Assembly: GCA_018242365.1 (NCBI GenBank)
Contig: JAFECB010000032.1
Location: 1 to 37,430 of the forward strand
DNA length: 37,430 nt
Origin: Pseudomonadota bacterium
Lineage (GTDB): Bacteria > Pseudomonadota > Gammaproteobacteria > Xanthomonadales > Xanthomonadaceae
Reading direction: 5' to 3'
Under the pieces are notes generated by a model. The model was not told where the DNA came from, searched no databases, and saw nothing but the letters and a program-made list of their open reading frames with translations. Position numbers and translations under genes: made by a program. Shown piece after piece: positions 1-7,873 of the stretch (its first letter is position 1; every line of letters begins with the position of its first letter).

Positions 1-72
1 CTCCAGGAGGAACTGGTCAGGCAGCGCCGGGAGGTGGTGACGCCACTCACAAACCCGAGGGCCGCGGCATGA
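1..72 (+). CDS. terS: Small terminase subunit, 3' end (duplicate of the full copy at 36817-37377)
   Basis: This is the last 24 codons of terS, seen again because the circular sequence was cut inside the gene. Its TGA stop (70-72) overlaps the ATG of terL at 69 as ATGA. It is not a separate gene. Confidence 0.9.
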   Translation, partial: LQEELVRQRREVVTPLTNPRAAA

Positions 73-125
73 GTGAGGAACGCGTGAGCCCGTCCAATGT
101 GCTCGCAACGCCCGCGGGCTTTGCC
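1..125. repeat. Direct terminal repeat, left copy (circular junction)
   Basis: Bases 1-125 are identical to 37306-37430. The junction falls inside the terS-terL overlap, an arbitrary place for a physical genome end. I therefore read it as the overlap left by assembling a circular or circularly permuted genome of about 37,305 bp. A true short terminal repeat is the alternative. Confidence 0.95.
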
Positions 126-1472
126 AGTGGGATCCTTGGCCTCAAACTCTATCCCTGGCAACGGGAGGAGCTGAATGCCCTCGAGGTCCAGGGAACAAAG
201 CTCTCGACTGTCTGCTGCAACGAGGCTGGCAAGACCTCCTATCTCGCGGGCCCGGCGATCCTTTGGGTGATGGCGCTGTTCCCTGGCTCCCAGGTGGTCG
301 TCACGTCCGGATCCTGGCGGCAGGTGCGCGAGCAACTGTTCCCGAGCCTGAAGCGGTTCGCGCCTATCTTTCACGGCTGGACGTTCCATGACACGGCGAT
401 CACCTCGCCCGATGGCAGCCGCTGCGTGGGATTCTCGACCGACGATGCGGGACTCTTCGAGGGGTTCCACGTGGGACCAGGAAGCCACCGCGAGACGCCG
501 CTGCTCATCATCGCCGACGAGGCGAAGTCCATTCCGGAGCCGATATTCGAGGCGATCGACCGCTGCCGGGCGACCTGGGTATGGCTCATGTCCTCACCAG
601 GCAATGCGGCCGGCACGTTCTACAAGAGTCAGACCGAGCAGCGCGCGGCCTACCGCTGCCGCGCGGTGACCGTAGCGGACTGCCCGCACATCCTGCAGTC
701 AGCCATTGACGACATCATCCAGCGGTACGGCCCGGAGCATCCCTTTACGCGTTCCAGTCTCTATGCGGAATTTACCGGGGAGGATGGATCTGGAGTAGTG
801 TGCACGCTGGCGCAGGTGAATATGTGCATCGCGGAGCCACCGGCGCACACGACCGGGGACACGTCATGCTGGATAGACTTTGCCGCGGGAGGGGACGAGA
901 ACGTGATCGCGCTACGCCGGGGGAATAAGATCACACTCGAACGCTGCTGGAGGGAGACGGACACCATGCGTGCCCTGGGGGAATTCATCATGGAGTTTCG
1001 CCGGCTGAGGCTGAAGGCTGAGCAGATCACTGGCGACGAAGGCGGCCTGGGTAAACCGATGCTGGATCGTCTCCGGGAAATGGGCTGGGAGGTGAACCGG
1101 TTCAATTCAGGCGCGCGCGCGCAGGAGCCGGAGGCATATTTCAACCGCGGGGCGGAAATCTGGGACAAGGGATCACGCAGGATCGACCGGCGCACGATCA
1201 TCCTGCCCAACGATCCGCTGCTAATCGAGCAACTGACGACGCGGCGTTGGAAACGCTACTCGGACGGCCGACTGCAACTGGAGTCGAAGGAGGAGATGAG
1301 GAAGCGCGGACTTAAATCACCCGACCGCGCGGATGCCGTTCTAGGCTGCATGCAGGACCTGCATCATTTCCGGCCGCAGAGCTACCTGGCGAACGATCCC
1401 TTTGAGCAGTTTGATCGCCTCGAGCGGTACCGCGAGAACGCGGTTCTGGCGGGGCTGGATGCCGGAGGCTGA
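69..1472 (+). CDS. terL: Terminase large subunit (packaging ATPase-nuclease)
   Basis: This is the motor that pumps DNA into the prohead and cuts it, docking on the portal. The 467-residue length is usual for TerL. An adenine-binding-like motif YPWQRE (residues 28-33) precedes the Walker A variant CCNEAGKTS (Lys55). Walker B is LLIIADEA (Asp150-Glu151), followed by the SSPGN coupling motif near 175. The nuclease half starts with the acidic strand WIDFAAGGDEN (Asp270) and continues with TGDEGG and a C-terminal DRADAVLG acidic motif. The ATG start overlaps the terS stop as ATGA, so the two are probably translationally coupled. All catalytic motifs look intact. Confidence 0.95.
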   Translation: MSEERVSPSNVLATPAGFASGILGLKLYPWQREELNALEVQGTKLSTVCCNEAGKTSYLAGPAILWVMALFPGSQVVVTSGSWRQVREQLFPSLKRFAPIFHGWTFHDTAITSPDGSRCVGFSTDDAGLFEGFHVGPGSHRETPLLIIADEAKSIPEPIFEAIDRCRATWVWLMSSPGNAAGTFYKSQTEQRAAYRCRAVTVADCPHILQSAIDDIIQRYGPEHPFTRSSLYAEFTGEDGSGVVCTLAQVNMCIAEPPAHTTGDTSCWIDFAAGGDENVIALRRGNKITLERCWRETDTMRALGEFIMEFRRLRLKAEQITGDEGGLGKPMLDRLREMGWEVNRFNSGARAQEPEAYFNRGAEIWDKGSRRIDRRTIILPNDPLLIEQLTTRRWKRYSDGRLQLESKEEMRKRGLKSPDRADAVLGCMQDLHHFRPQSYLANDPFEQFDRLERYRENAVLAGLDAGG

Positions 1473-1477
1473 AGCCG

Positions 1478-1831
1478 ATGATAGCCAACCCAAGCATTTC
1501 CGAGACTGTCGAGCGCGGACAATTCGCGCCACCACCCCTGCAGGCGTCGCTGGGATTCCGGCGCATGCGGTTTGTCGTGGAGCGCAAGGAGGAGGAGAGT
1601 GACGGGTATCGGCGGGTGCGCTGCACGCTGCATCTGCGCCCGCTCGAGGCCCAGTATCAGCGGACCCAGGATGGTTACCTCAGGAACGAACGCCTCCCCG
1701 GCGAGAATGACAACACCTGGGGAAGGCGGGAACCGATGGGCCGCTTGGTCCTGACAGCCGTACTGCCGGAGGTCGCGGCGCAATACGCCGTCAACCAGGT
1801 GGTGTTTCTCGATCTTGTCCCGACAAAGTAG
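1478..1831 (+). CDS. Conserved-position hypothetical protein between terL and portal
   Basis: A 117-residue protein starting six bases after terL and ending seven bases before portal, on the same strand. It has a basic middle with many Arg and Glu residues and a hydrophobic C-terminal third (RLVLTAVLPEVAAQYAV). I recognise no domain, signal peptide or membrane segment. Its place between the packaging motor and the portal suggests a small head or packaging accessory, but that is inference from position only. Confidence 0.7.
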   Translation: MIANPSISETVERGQFAPPPLQASLGFRRMRFVVERKEEESDGYRRVRCTLHLRPLEAQYQRTQDGYLRNERLPGENDNTWGRREPMGRLVLTAVLPEVAAQYAVNQVVFLDLVPTK

Positions 1832-1837
1832 CGAATC

Positions 1838-3715
1838 ATGTCACGCGAACTAGCCAAACTTGTCCTCGAGGACCTTGCCGACCGCAAAGCGGGCTGGGAA
1901 GGAAAGCAGCGCGTGTTTTACGAGATGCGCCATCAGGGCGTGCGCCGGAAGTCCAAACCATTCCCCGAGGCTGCCGATCTCCACTATCCGCTGGGAGACG
2001 GTATAATCGACAAGCTGAAGCCGTTCTACTTTGCCCAGGTGTTCGGCAATGAGATGCTCGCAACCTTTGCGGCGGAGTCGACTCAGGCCGACGCACTGAC
2101 GCGCGGGGCCGCGGCCGTATTCGACGATCACTTAAAGGAGAAGACCAATTTCTTTGAGGAGATAAACGCTGCGATCGACAACATGACCATGGCCGGCGGT
2201 GCGCCGATCAAGTGCTGGTACGATGTCGCCGCGGAACGGCTCGAATTCGACGCGATTGATCCCATCTTCCTTGTGGTGCCACCTGGCACCAAAGACCTGC
2301 AGCGCGCAACGCGCGTGACGCACATCATCCAGATGAGTGTCGAGGAATACCGCCTCGACGATCGCTACAATCAGGACGAGGAGACCATCCGGCGGATCAA
2401 GGGGAAGGGGACAAGCGAGAATGACAGCGGAGGCAAACTTGAGGCCAAATACTCACGTGAAGGCCTGACGCACGGGCAGGACAACGATCAGATTGTCCTG
2501 TGGGAAACCTACGTCCGGACAAAGGACGGGATCCGCGTCACGACATTCTCGCCCGTGGCTCCGGACATCGAGATCCGGAAGAGCTTCATGTTGATCGCGG
2601 AGGCGTATCCCGAAATTCCGATCTACCAATTCAAGATGGAGATCAAGGACAAGGGCTACTATGCGCCGCGCGGAGTGATGGAACGCATCGGCCCGCACGA
2701 GGCCTATCTGTCCCGCCTGTGGAACGAGAAGGCTGACTCGATGACCTTCCTCAACAAGCCGATCTTCACGCACGACGGATCGGCACTGAATCTCCAGAAT
2801 ATCCGCCTTGTGCCAGGACAGATTGTGCCGAACAACCTGCGCAAGGTCGACATGGGCACAACGCCCTTTGACTTCGATGCGGAAATGAATGGCACCCGCC
2901 TGACGGCGGAGTACCAGATCGGCATGCCGGACTTTGGCACGGGCCAGCGCCTGAACACCAAGGAGCGCAAGACCGCGACCGAGGTGGCACAGATTGCGAA
3001 CGTGATGGGCCAGTCCAATGACCTGCGCGCGTGGATATTCCGGAGGGATCTCGCGAAACTGTACCGGTGCGCGTGGAGACTCCTGGTCCACTTTGCCAAG
3101 TCCGATCTCCGACAATGGGTCAGCGAGAGTGGTGCCGAGTCAGTGGATGCCGCGGCCCTCGCGGCGCAGTACCGGATCCAACCCTCCGGCACGGCGGACG
3201 GCTGGAACCGGCCGCTGCGAGCGATGCGGGCCGAACAGCGGTACAACTCACTCAAAGGCGACCCCGCAATCAATCAGCCCGAACTCACCCGCCACAGGCT
3301 GGAGGAGGACGATCCCCGGCTAGTCCGCACACTCTGGCAGGATCCAGGCACCGCGCAGGAGGATCAGATCGAGGATCAGGCCGATGAAATCGGCACACTA
3401 CTACTCGGATTCCCCGCGCGCGTGAAGCCCGTGGACGTCCATCCGCTGCATATCCAGACGATCATGGGCTACGTGCAGGCGCAGCTCGCCATGCAGCGGC
3501 CGATCGATCCCTTGGGGCTCCAGAAACTGGCGGAGCACGTGCAGAAACACTTGCAGGCATTCCATCAGCAGGATGCCCGCGCTGCCAATGAACTGGGCAA
3601 ACAGGTGGAGGCCTTGATGGCGCCACTCATGCAGCAGGTGCAGGCCATGCAGCAACAGCAACAGGCGCAGGTGGCACAGGCGCAACCAGGAGGCCCGATG
3701 GGGATGGCCGCATGA
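1838..3715 (+). CDS. Portal protein
   Basis: The portal forms the ring at the capsid vertex through which DNA is packaged and ejected. At 625 residues it is in the size range of podovirus portals (T7 is near 535, P22 725, N4 over 700). The middle is rich in beta-strand text typical of the portal clip/stem region (YYAPRGVMERIGPHEAYLSR around residues 272-292). The C-terminus ends in a helical Gln-rich tail (QQVQAMQQQQQAQVAQAQ), like the barrel helices of P22-type portals. It lies immediately after terL and before the scaffold and capsid genes, the standard order. I assign it from overall text and synteny; I do not see a short diagnostic motif. Confidence 0.88.
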   Translation: MSRELAKLVLEDLADRKAGWEGKQRVFYEMRHQGVRRKSKPFPEAADLHYPLGDGIIDKLKPFYFAQVFGNEMLATFAAESTQADALTRGAAAVFDDHLKEKTNFFEEINAAIDNMTMAGGAPIKCWYDVAAERLEFDAIDPIFLVVPPGTKDLQRATRVTHIIQMSVEEYRLDDRYNQDEETIRRIKGKGTSENDSGGKLEAKYSREGLTHGQDNDQIVLWETYVRTKDGIRVTTFSPVAPDIEIRKSFMLIAEAYPEIPIYQFKMEIKDKGYYAPRGVMERIGPHEAYLSRLWNEKADSMTFLNKPIFTHDGSALNLQNIRLVPGQIVPNNLRKVDMGTTPFDFDAEMNGTRLTAEYQIGMPDFGTGQRLNTKERKTATEVAQIANVMGQSNDLRAWIFRRDLAKLYRCAWRLLVHFAKSDLRQWVSESGAESVDAAALAAQYRIQPSGTADGWNRPLRAMRAEQRYNSLKGDPAINQPELTRHRLEEDDPRLVRTLWQDPGTAQEDQIEDQADEIGTLLLGFPARVKPVDVHPLHIQTIMGYVQAQLAMQRPIDPLGLQKLAEHVQKHLQAFHQQDARAANELGKQVEALMAPLMQQVQAMQQQQQAQVAQAQPGGPMGMAA

Positions 3716-4131
3716 AGCGCATGATCTCACGACTAAGGCAGGGACCTGCCGGCGTGCGCGCCTGGTATGGCTTCTGGCGTTGGAGGCGCGCATGGGCGCG
3801 GCAGGTGGCCATGCCGTGGCCGGTGCCACCACAGTTGCCAGAGGGCGAGCAGTGGACCAACGCAGACGCCGCGGTGGTCGATGCATTCTTTCGGACAGAT
3901 ACCGGCCGGCGCGCCCTGCAGTCACTCCAACGCATGGAGTACGACACCGCGCTGCAGGCCTGTACCGCACGGCAGCCAGGCACGACACGGGAGTACGCCG
4001 CGGGATATGCCTGCGGGTTCCGGTGCTGCGCGGCGTACCTGATGACACTTTCGGCCGAGCGGACCGACTCCGCTCAACCCGTGGAGGGCGACTCGAGCGA
4101 GGCTGCCATCCGCGATCGCTACTCGCTCTGA
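3712..4131 (+). CDS. Small hypothetical head-region protein
   Basis: A 139-residue protein whose ATG overlaps the portal stop (ATGA at 3712), so it is probably co-translated. The N-terminal 35 residues are strongly basic and Trp/Arg-rich (WYGFWRWRRAWARQ). The C-terminal half is Ala/Cys-rich (YAAGYACGFRCCAAYL). The helical RTDTGRRALQSLQRMEYDTALQ stretch resembles text from head-associated accessory proteins, but I cannot name a family. It sits between portal and scaffold, so a head assembly role is plausible. Confidence 0.65.
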   Translation: MKRMISRLRQGPAGVRAWYGFWRWRRAWARQVAMPWPVPPQLPEGEQWTNADAAVVDAFFRTDTGRRALQSLQRMEYDTALQACTARQPGTTREYAAGYACGFRCCAAYLMTLSAERTDSAQPVEGDSSEAAIRDRYSL

Positions 4132-4137
4132 CCAGAT

Positions 4138-5145
4138 ATGGACAACACAGAACAACAGACCGACAGCCAGCTCGAATCCGATCTCCTCAACCTTGCGGGG
4201 ATGGTCGATCGCGGCGAAGCCCTGCCCGAACAGAAATCCGAAGGCAATCAGGGCGCCTCGGAATCGGTCAAAACCGCAACCACGCAGGGACAAGATAGGC
4301 AGACGCAACCACAGACGGGCACCGCTCCGGCCTCACAGCCGACGGATGCCGCGAAGCAGGAGGCTCAGCCCGACCAGGAGGGCCAGCAGAAACGCGAGAG
4401 CGAATTCACCAGGTTCCAAAAGGAGAAGGCGCGCTTCGCGAAAAACTGGCAGGGACTCCAGGAGGAACGGCAGCGTTTCGAACAGGAGAAAGCCCAGATC
4501 GCTCAGGCGAGGCAGCAACTCCAACAGCTCCGCAATACGCAGACGGTCAACCTACAGCAGCCACAGGCCGACCCAGGGAACCCCCTGGCGAAGTACACCG
4601 ATCAGCAACTGCTCGACAGCGCGGAGACCTTCGAGGAGGAGGGGAAGTCGCAATATGCGGCGCTCGCCCGCACCGAGATCCAGCGCAGGCGGGAGGCCTT
4701 GGCGGCCCAGCAGCAGCGGCAGGCATTGCCGGTGCTGCAGCAGCAGGGAGACCCCAATGCGCAGCGTGAGCAGTTCCTGGCAGAGTGGACCGGACACCGC
4801 AAGGCCCTCGAGGCCCAGTTGCCCGATCTCACCAAGCCGGAATCGGCCTTATTCAAGGAAGTGCAGCTCCTGCTGACGCAGGTGCCGTATTTCTCGCGAA
4901 ATCCCAGTGGCATCAAGGAGGCGGTCGAGGCGGCACAGGTGCGCCTCGAGGCCAGAGCCGTGCCCGAGCTAAGGAAGCGTCTGGAAGCACAAGACAAAGA
5001 ACTGACTACACTCCGCAAGGCGACATCGCCCGGCAGTGGATCGATCGAAAGCCGCGGTGCGGCCAACAAGCCGTTCACGGAAATGACCGAGAGCGAGCAG
5101 ATCGACTACATCCGCCGTGAGGCGGCGCTGGCCGACGGAAGCTAG
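4138..5145 (+). CDS. Probable scaffolding protein
   Basis: 335 residues, highly charged and Gln-rich. A disordered N-terminus (about 1-95) is followed by a long predicted coiled coil (about 98-150, with FEQEKAQIAQARQQLQQL) and further Glu/Arg/Gln helices to the C-terminus. It lies directly upstream of the major capsid gene. Composition, helix content and position fit an internal scaffolding protein that templates prohead assembly and then leaves. There is no sequence motif unique to scaffolds, so the call rests on these general features. Confidence 0.78.
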   Translation: MDNTEQQTDSQLESDLLNLAGMVDRGEALPEQKSEGNQGASESVKTATTQGQDRQTQPQTGTAPASQPTDAAKQEAQPDQEGQQKRESEFTRFQKEKARFAKNWQGLQEERQRFEQEKAQIAQARQQLQQLRNTQTVNLQQPQADPGNPLAKYTDQQLLDSAETFEEEGKSQYAALARTEIQRRREALAAQQQRQALPVLQQQGDPNAQREQFLAEWTGHRKALEAQLPDLTKPESALFKEVQLLLTQVPYFSRNPSGIKEAVEAAQVRLEARAVPELRKRLEAQDKELTTLRKATSPGSGSIESRGAANKPFTEMTESEQIDYIRREAALADGS

Positions 5146-5178
5146 CCATCAACCCGCTCACAGGAGCATTAGACCATC

Positions 5179-6177
5179 ATGGCAGTCACAGATACAGGCA
5201 CACTAACCAACACATACCAGACTTACTTTTCGAAGAAGCTGCTCGATCACGCAGTCCAGGAACTGCGCTTGAATGAATTCGCGATGGAAGCCGAGCTTCC
5301 GCGCAACGTTGGATCCAAGGAGATCCAATGGTACCGGCCCGGCGTGGGCGATGCCACGCAGGTGCAGACCCTCAGCGAGGGCACGCCCATCAGTACCTTC
5401 CGCAATGTCACGTACACGCCGGTGACCGCAACACTGGTACAGTACGGCGAAGCGGCCAAGATCACTGACGTCGTAACGATGACGGGGCTTTTCGATGCGC
5501 TGAAGCAGAACATCGACACCATGGGCGAGGATTGCGCGCTCCAGGCGGACACGCTCACACGCGGGGCCCTGACGCATGCCAGCACAGGACTGACGAAGAT
5601 GTATGCCCAGGGGCAGACGACATTCGCGGGCCTGATCGGGCAGACGGTCGCCGCCTCGAAACTGACCGGTACGGATCTCCTGAGGGCCGCCACTCGGCTG
5701 AAGATCAATCGCGCGCCACGGATCGGCGGCAACTATGTCGCAATCATTCCACCGCAGTGCTCGTTTGACATCATGCGGGATGGAGACTTCCTGGACACGG
5801 CGAAGTACTCCAACTCGCAGGCGCTCTACAAGGGCGAGATCGGAAGCCTGTGGGGCGTGCGGTGCGTCGAGGCGACCAATCCGCACCAGGAGGACGAAAC
5901 CGAGGGCACGCACACGGACACCTTCAACGTCGCGGGCTCGAATACTCTCGGCCTCGTGTACTCTACAATCGTTACCGGGCGCGCATCGTACGGTGTCCCA
6001 AAACTCGCGGGCACGCAGTCGCCGAGCAAGCCGACCGTCATCATCAACAACAAGGCGGACAAGGCCGATCCGCTGAACCAGTTCATCACGGCCGGCTGGA
6101 AAGCATTTTGGGCGGCGAAGGTGCTCAATCCCGCATTCGGCATCTGCCTGCGCGCCCGCTCTGCCTTTGCCGGCTGA
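5179..6177 (+). CDS. Major capsid protein, N4-gp56 family
   Basis: 332 residues. The text matches the N4-gp56-like major capsid family as I know it: an N-terminal TYQTYFSKKLLDHA segment, the PRNVGSKEIQWYRPG strand, the TVTATLVQYGEAAKITDVV-type strand (here TPVTATLVQYGEAAKITD), then ALQADTLTRGAL and a C-terminal GWKAFWAAKVLNP. This family forms HK97-fold shells in N4-like and many environmental podoviruses. An AGGAG Shine-Dalgarno-like sequence lies about a dozen bases upstream of the ATG. It follows the scaffold gene and is followed by a strong hairpin terminator, consistent with high expression. Confidence 0.92.
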   Translation: MAVTDTGTLTNTYQTYFSKKLLDHAVQELRLNEFAMEAELPRNVGSKEIQWYRPGVGDATQVQTLSEGTPISTFRNVTYTPVTATLVQYGEAAKITDVVTMTGLFDALKQNIDTMGEDCALQADTLTRGALTHASTGLTKMYAQGQTTFAGLIGQTVAASKLTGTDLLRAATRLKINRAPRIGGNYVAIIPPQCSFDIMRDGDFLDTAKYSNSQALYKGEIGSLWGVRCVEATNPHQEDETEGTHTDTFNVAGSNTLGLVYSTIVTGRASYGVPKLAGTQSPSKPTVIINNKADKADPLNQFITAGWKAFWAAKVLNPAFGICLRARSAFAG

Positions 6178-6206
6178 GGAAGCGGCAATATTGCATGTGG
6201 ACAACG

Positions 6207-6237
6207 GGCGGCCGGGTTAGGGTTTTCCCCGGCCGCC
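6207..6237 (+). terminator. Strong hairpin after the capsid gene
   Basis: A perfect 10-bp inverted repeat (GGCGGCCGGG at 6207-6216, CCCGGCCGCC at 6228-6237) with an 11-base loop is followed by TTTCCTCC. The T tract is short, so it may be a partial terminator or an mRNA 3' stabiliser that sets a high capsid-to-tail ratio. It lies 30 bases after the capsid stop. Confidence 0.75.
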
Positions 6238-6271
6238 TTTCCTCCACCAAGCCCACATAATCCATTTTCCC

Positions 6272-6508
6272 ATGAAAGAATTCTGCATAGCGAAGGAGGC
6301 GATTGCGCCGGACGGCCCAGTGCCGGAACCGGGGGACGCCGTGACTGTTGAGCTCGCCGGAGCGGTCGATCGCATCGACGGCGACCGGATCTACCTGCGC
6401 GAAGTGACCACCAATGGTGTCCCGGTGCCTCAGGAGGCCCCAGAAGTGCCGGAGGAGGAGCGCGTGCGCGAAATGGCCGCCGCGGCCGACAGGGAGGATA
6501 CACTATGA
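6272..6508 (+). CDS. Small acidic hypothetical protein after the capsid gene
   Basis: 78 residues. The first 55 look like a small beta-barrel (DAVTVELAGAVDRIDGDRIY), followed by an acidic helical tail (PEEERVREMAAAADRE). It is the first gene after the capsid terminator and overlaps the next gene by ATGA at 6505. Small beta proteins here are often head decoration or head-completion proteins, but I recognise no family, so the role is unassigned. Confidence 0.65.
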   Translation: MKEFCIAKEAIAPDGPVPEPGDAVTVELAGAVDRIDGDRIYLREVTTNGVPVPQEAPEVPEEERVREMAAAADREDTL

Positions 6509-6786
6509 GTGTCCACACGGACCGGGCGGAGGACATCATGTCCGGCGGGGCGGGCGGGTTGTACATCACGGACACAGCGGCCAAGACCGGTGACTGGGTG
6601 TGCATCAAAGCGATCACGGCGACGACTTTCACGACGCTCACCAGCACAGGGGAAGGTGCCATAACTGGACCCAACCTGAACACGATCACGCTCGCCGCAG
6701 GCGACACGCTGCATGGCCGTTTCCAGGCCATCACGCTCGCAAGCGGGAAGGTGATCGCCTACAACCGCCCTGGCGGGAGACCCTGA
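6505..6786 (+). CDS. Small beta-rich structural protein (hypothetical)
   Basis: 93 residues, Thr/Gly/Ala-rich. Alternating strands such as TGDWVCIKAITATTFTTL and TLHGRFQAITLASGKVIAYN fit a small beta-sandwich. Similar short proteins follow the capsid gene in many phages and are taken as head decoration or head-fibre subunits; that is inference. The ATG overlaps the previous stop (ATGA), and the stop at 6784-6786 is two bases before the next ATG. Confidence 0.65.
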   Translation: MSVHTDRAEDIMSGGAGGLYITDTAAKTGDWVCIKAITATTFTTLTSTGEGAITGPNLNTITLAAGDTLHGRFQAITLASGKVIAYNRPGGRP

Positions 6787-6788
6787 CC

Positions 6789-7871
6789 ATGCCGACCCTC
6801 GGACTGCATCTCGCGATCACGGTCACGCGCCGGCTCGGAGGCACACCACCCCCGCCGCCGGTATTTGCGGAGCTACCCATCACCTGGGATGACAATTCCG
6901 CGATCGAGCTCGGCTACCGCGTGAAGTACGAGCCCACGTCCGGGGGCGTGGAACTCCAGATCGAACTGCCGGCCAATTCCACGGCGGCCACGATCGACGG
7001 GCTCGCGTTCAATACACAGTACGACATCCAGGTGGTGGCATACAATGCGGAGGGCGAATCGCTGGCGCTGGGACCGGTGGCGATCTACACGCCGCCACCG
7101 CAGGCACCGACAGGATGCACGGCGACCGCCACCGGCACAACGACGGCGACTATCGACTGGACGCTGCCGGCAGTGGAGCCGGTGAAGGGGTATCGCATCT
7201 ACCGTTCACCCGCGGGGACGGGGACCTGGGCGGCAGTTGGCACGGTGCTCGCAGGCGTGCACACGTTTGGCGACACCGGTCTAACCGCGGCGACCGAATA
7301 CGACTGGCGCGTGGTTGGGTATAATGACAACAGCGCAGTCTCGCAGCCGGATGCGGAGACGGAGCCGAGCAACACGGCGACGGATGAGACCGATGGTGGT
7401 GGCGGATCCCCTCAGTGGTACGACTCTGCCGCTATCGGTGATCTCACATCTGGCAGCTCCCAAATTATTCCCGACTCGCTTTACGGCGCAAAGGTTACGG
7501 TAAGCACTGGTGGCAACGCGACGAAGCTTCGTTTCTACGCGGAGACGGTAGTTGTCGGCTCAAAGAAATTCAAATTTGGCCTCTATAATTCCAGCAAGAA
7601 TCTTGTTGTTGGTTCTACCGAGCAGACATCGACACAGAATTTTTCACCCCACTACGTGGAGGTGTCTATTGCCAGTACAGCTATCAGTGCCGGCGACTAC
7701 TATGTTGCGCTTGTTGCTGACAGCGCGAATGACCCGAATTTCTACAATAAAAGAAAATCATCCGGGTCCGACGGATTTTACAAAAGCAGCAGCTACTCAG
7801 GGGCTATGCCCGCAGCGTTTAGCGGAGAGACAACCCAGACAGCAGGACTGTTCGGGGTCTACGTCGAATAA
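6789..7871 (+). CDS. Fibronectin type III domain virion protein
   Basis: 360 residues with the start set at ATG 6789, two bases after the preceding stop; longer readings run through the neighbouring gene and are not credible. After a proline run (residues 20-24) come two FN3-like domains, about 25-105 and 106-205. Each shows the expected ITWDD/IDWTLP strands and the late-domain YDIQVVAYNAEG or YDWRVVGYND tyrosine-corner text. A Gly-rich linker (near 212) leads to a separate beta-rich C-terminal domain (about 215-360). FN3 domains in phages usually sit on exposed virion surfaces and bind carbohydrates. It precedes the tailspike, so it probably belongs to the adsorption apparatus or head surface. 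Confidence 0.82.
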   Translation: MPTLGLHLAITVTRRLGGTPPPPPVFAELPITWDDNSAIELGYRVKYEPTSGGVELQIELPANSTAATIDGLAFNTQYDIQVVAYNAEGESLALGPVAIYTPPPQAPTGCTATATGTTTATIDWTLPAVEPVKGYRIYRSPAGTGTWAAVGTVLAGVHTFGDTGLTAATEYDWRVVGYNDNSAVSQPDAETEPSNTATDETDGGGGSPQWYDSAAIGDLTSGSSQIIPDSLYGAKVTVSTGGNATKLRFYAETVVVGSKKFKFGLYNSSKNLVVGSTEQTSTQNFSPHYVEVSIASTAISAGDYYVALVADSANDPNFYNKRKSSGSDGFYKSSSYSGAMPAAFSGETTQTAGLFGVYVE

Positions 7872-7873
7872 CC

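Noticed and set aside
5203..6204. 333-codon minus-strand frame opposite the capsid gene
   Set aside because: It is the antisense of a confidently assigned capsid gene and has Arg/Asp/Val-rich shadow composition.
6600..6788. Upstream extension of the FN3 protein
   Set aside because: It would run in another frame through nearly all of the 6505-6786 gene and gives His/Arg-rich text; ATG 6789 fits the gene spacing.
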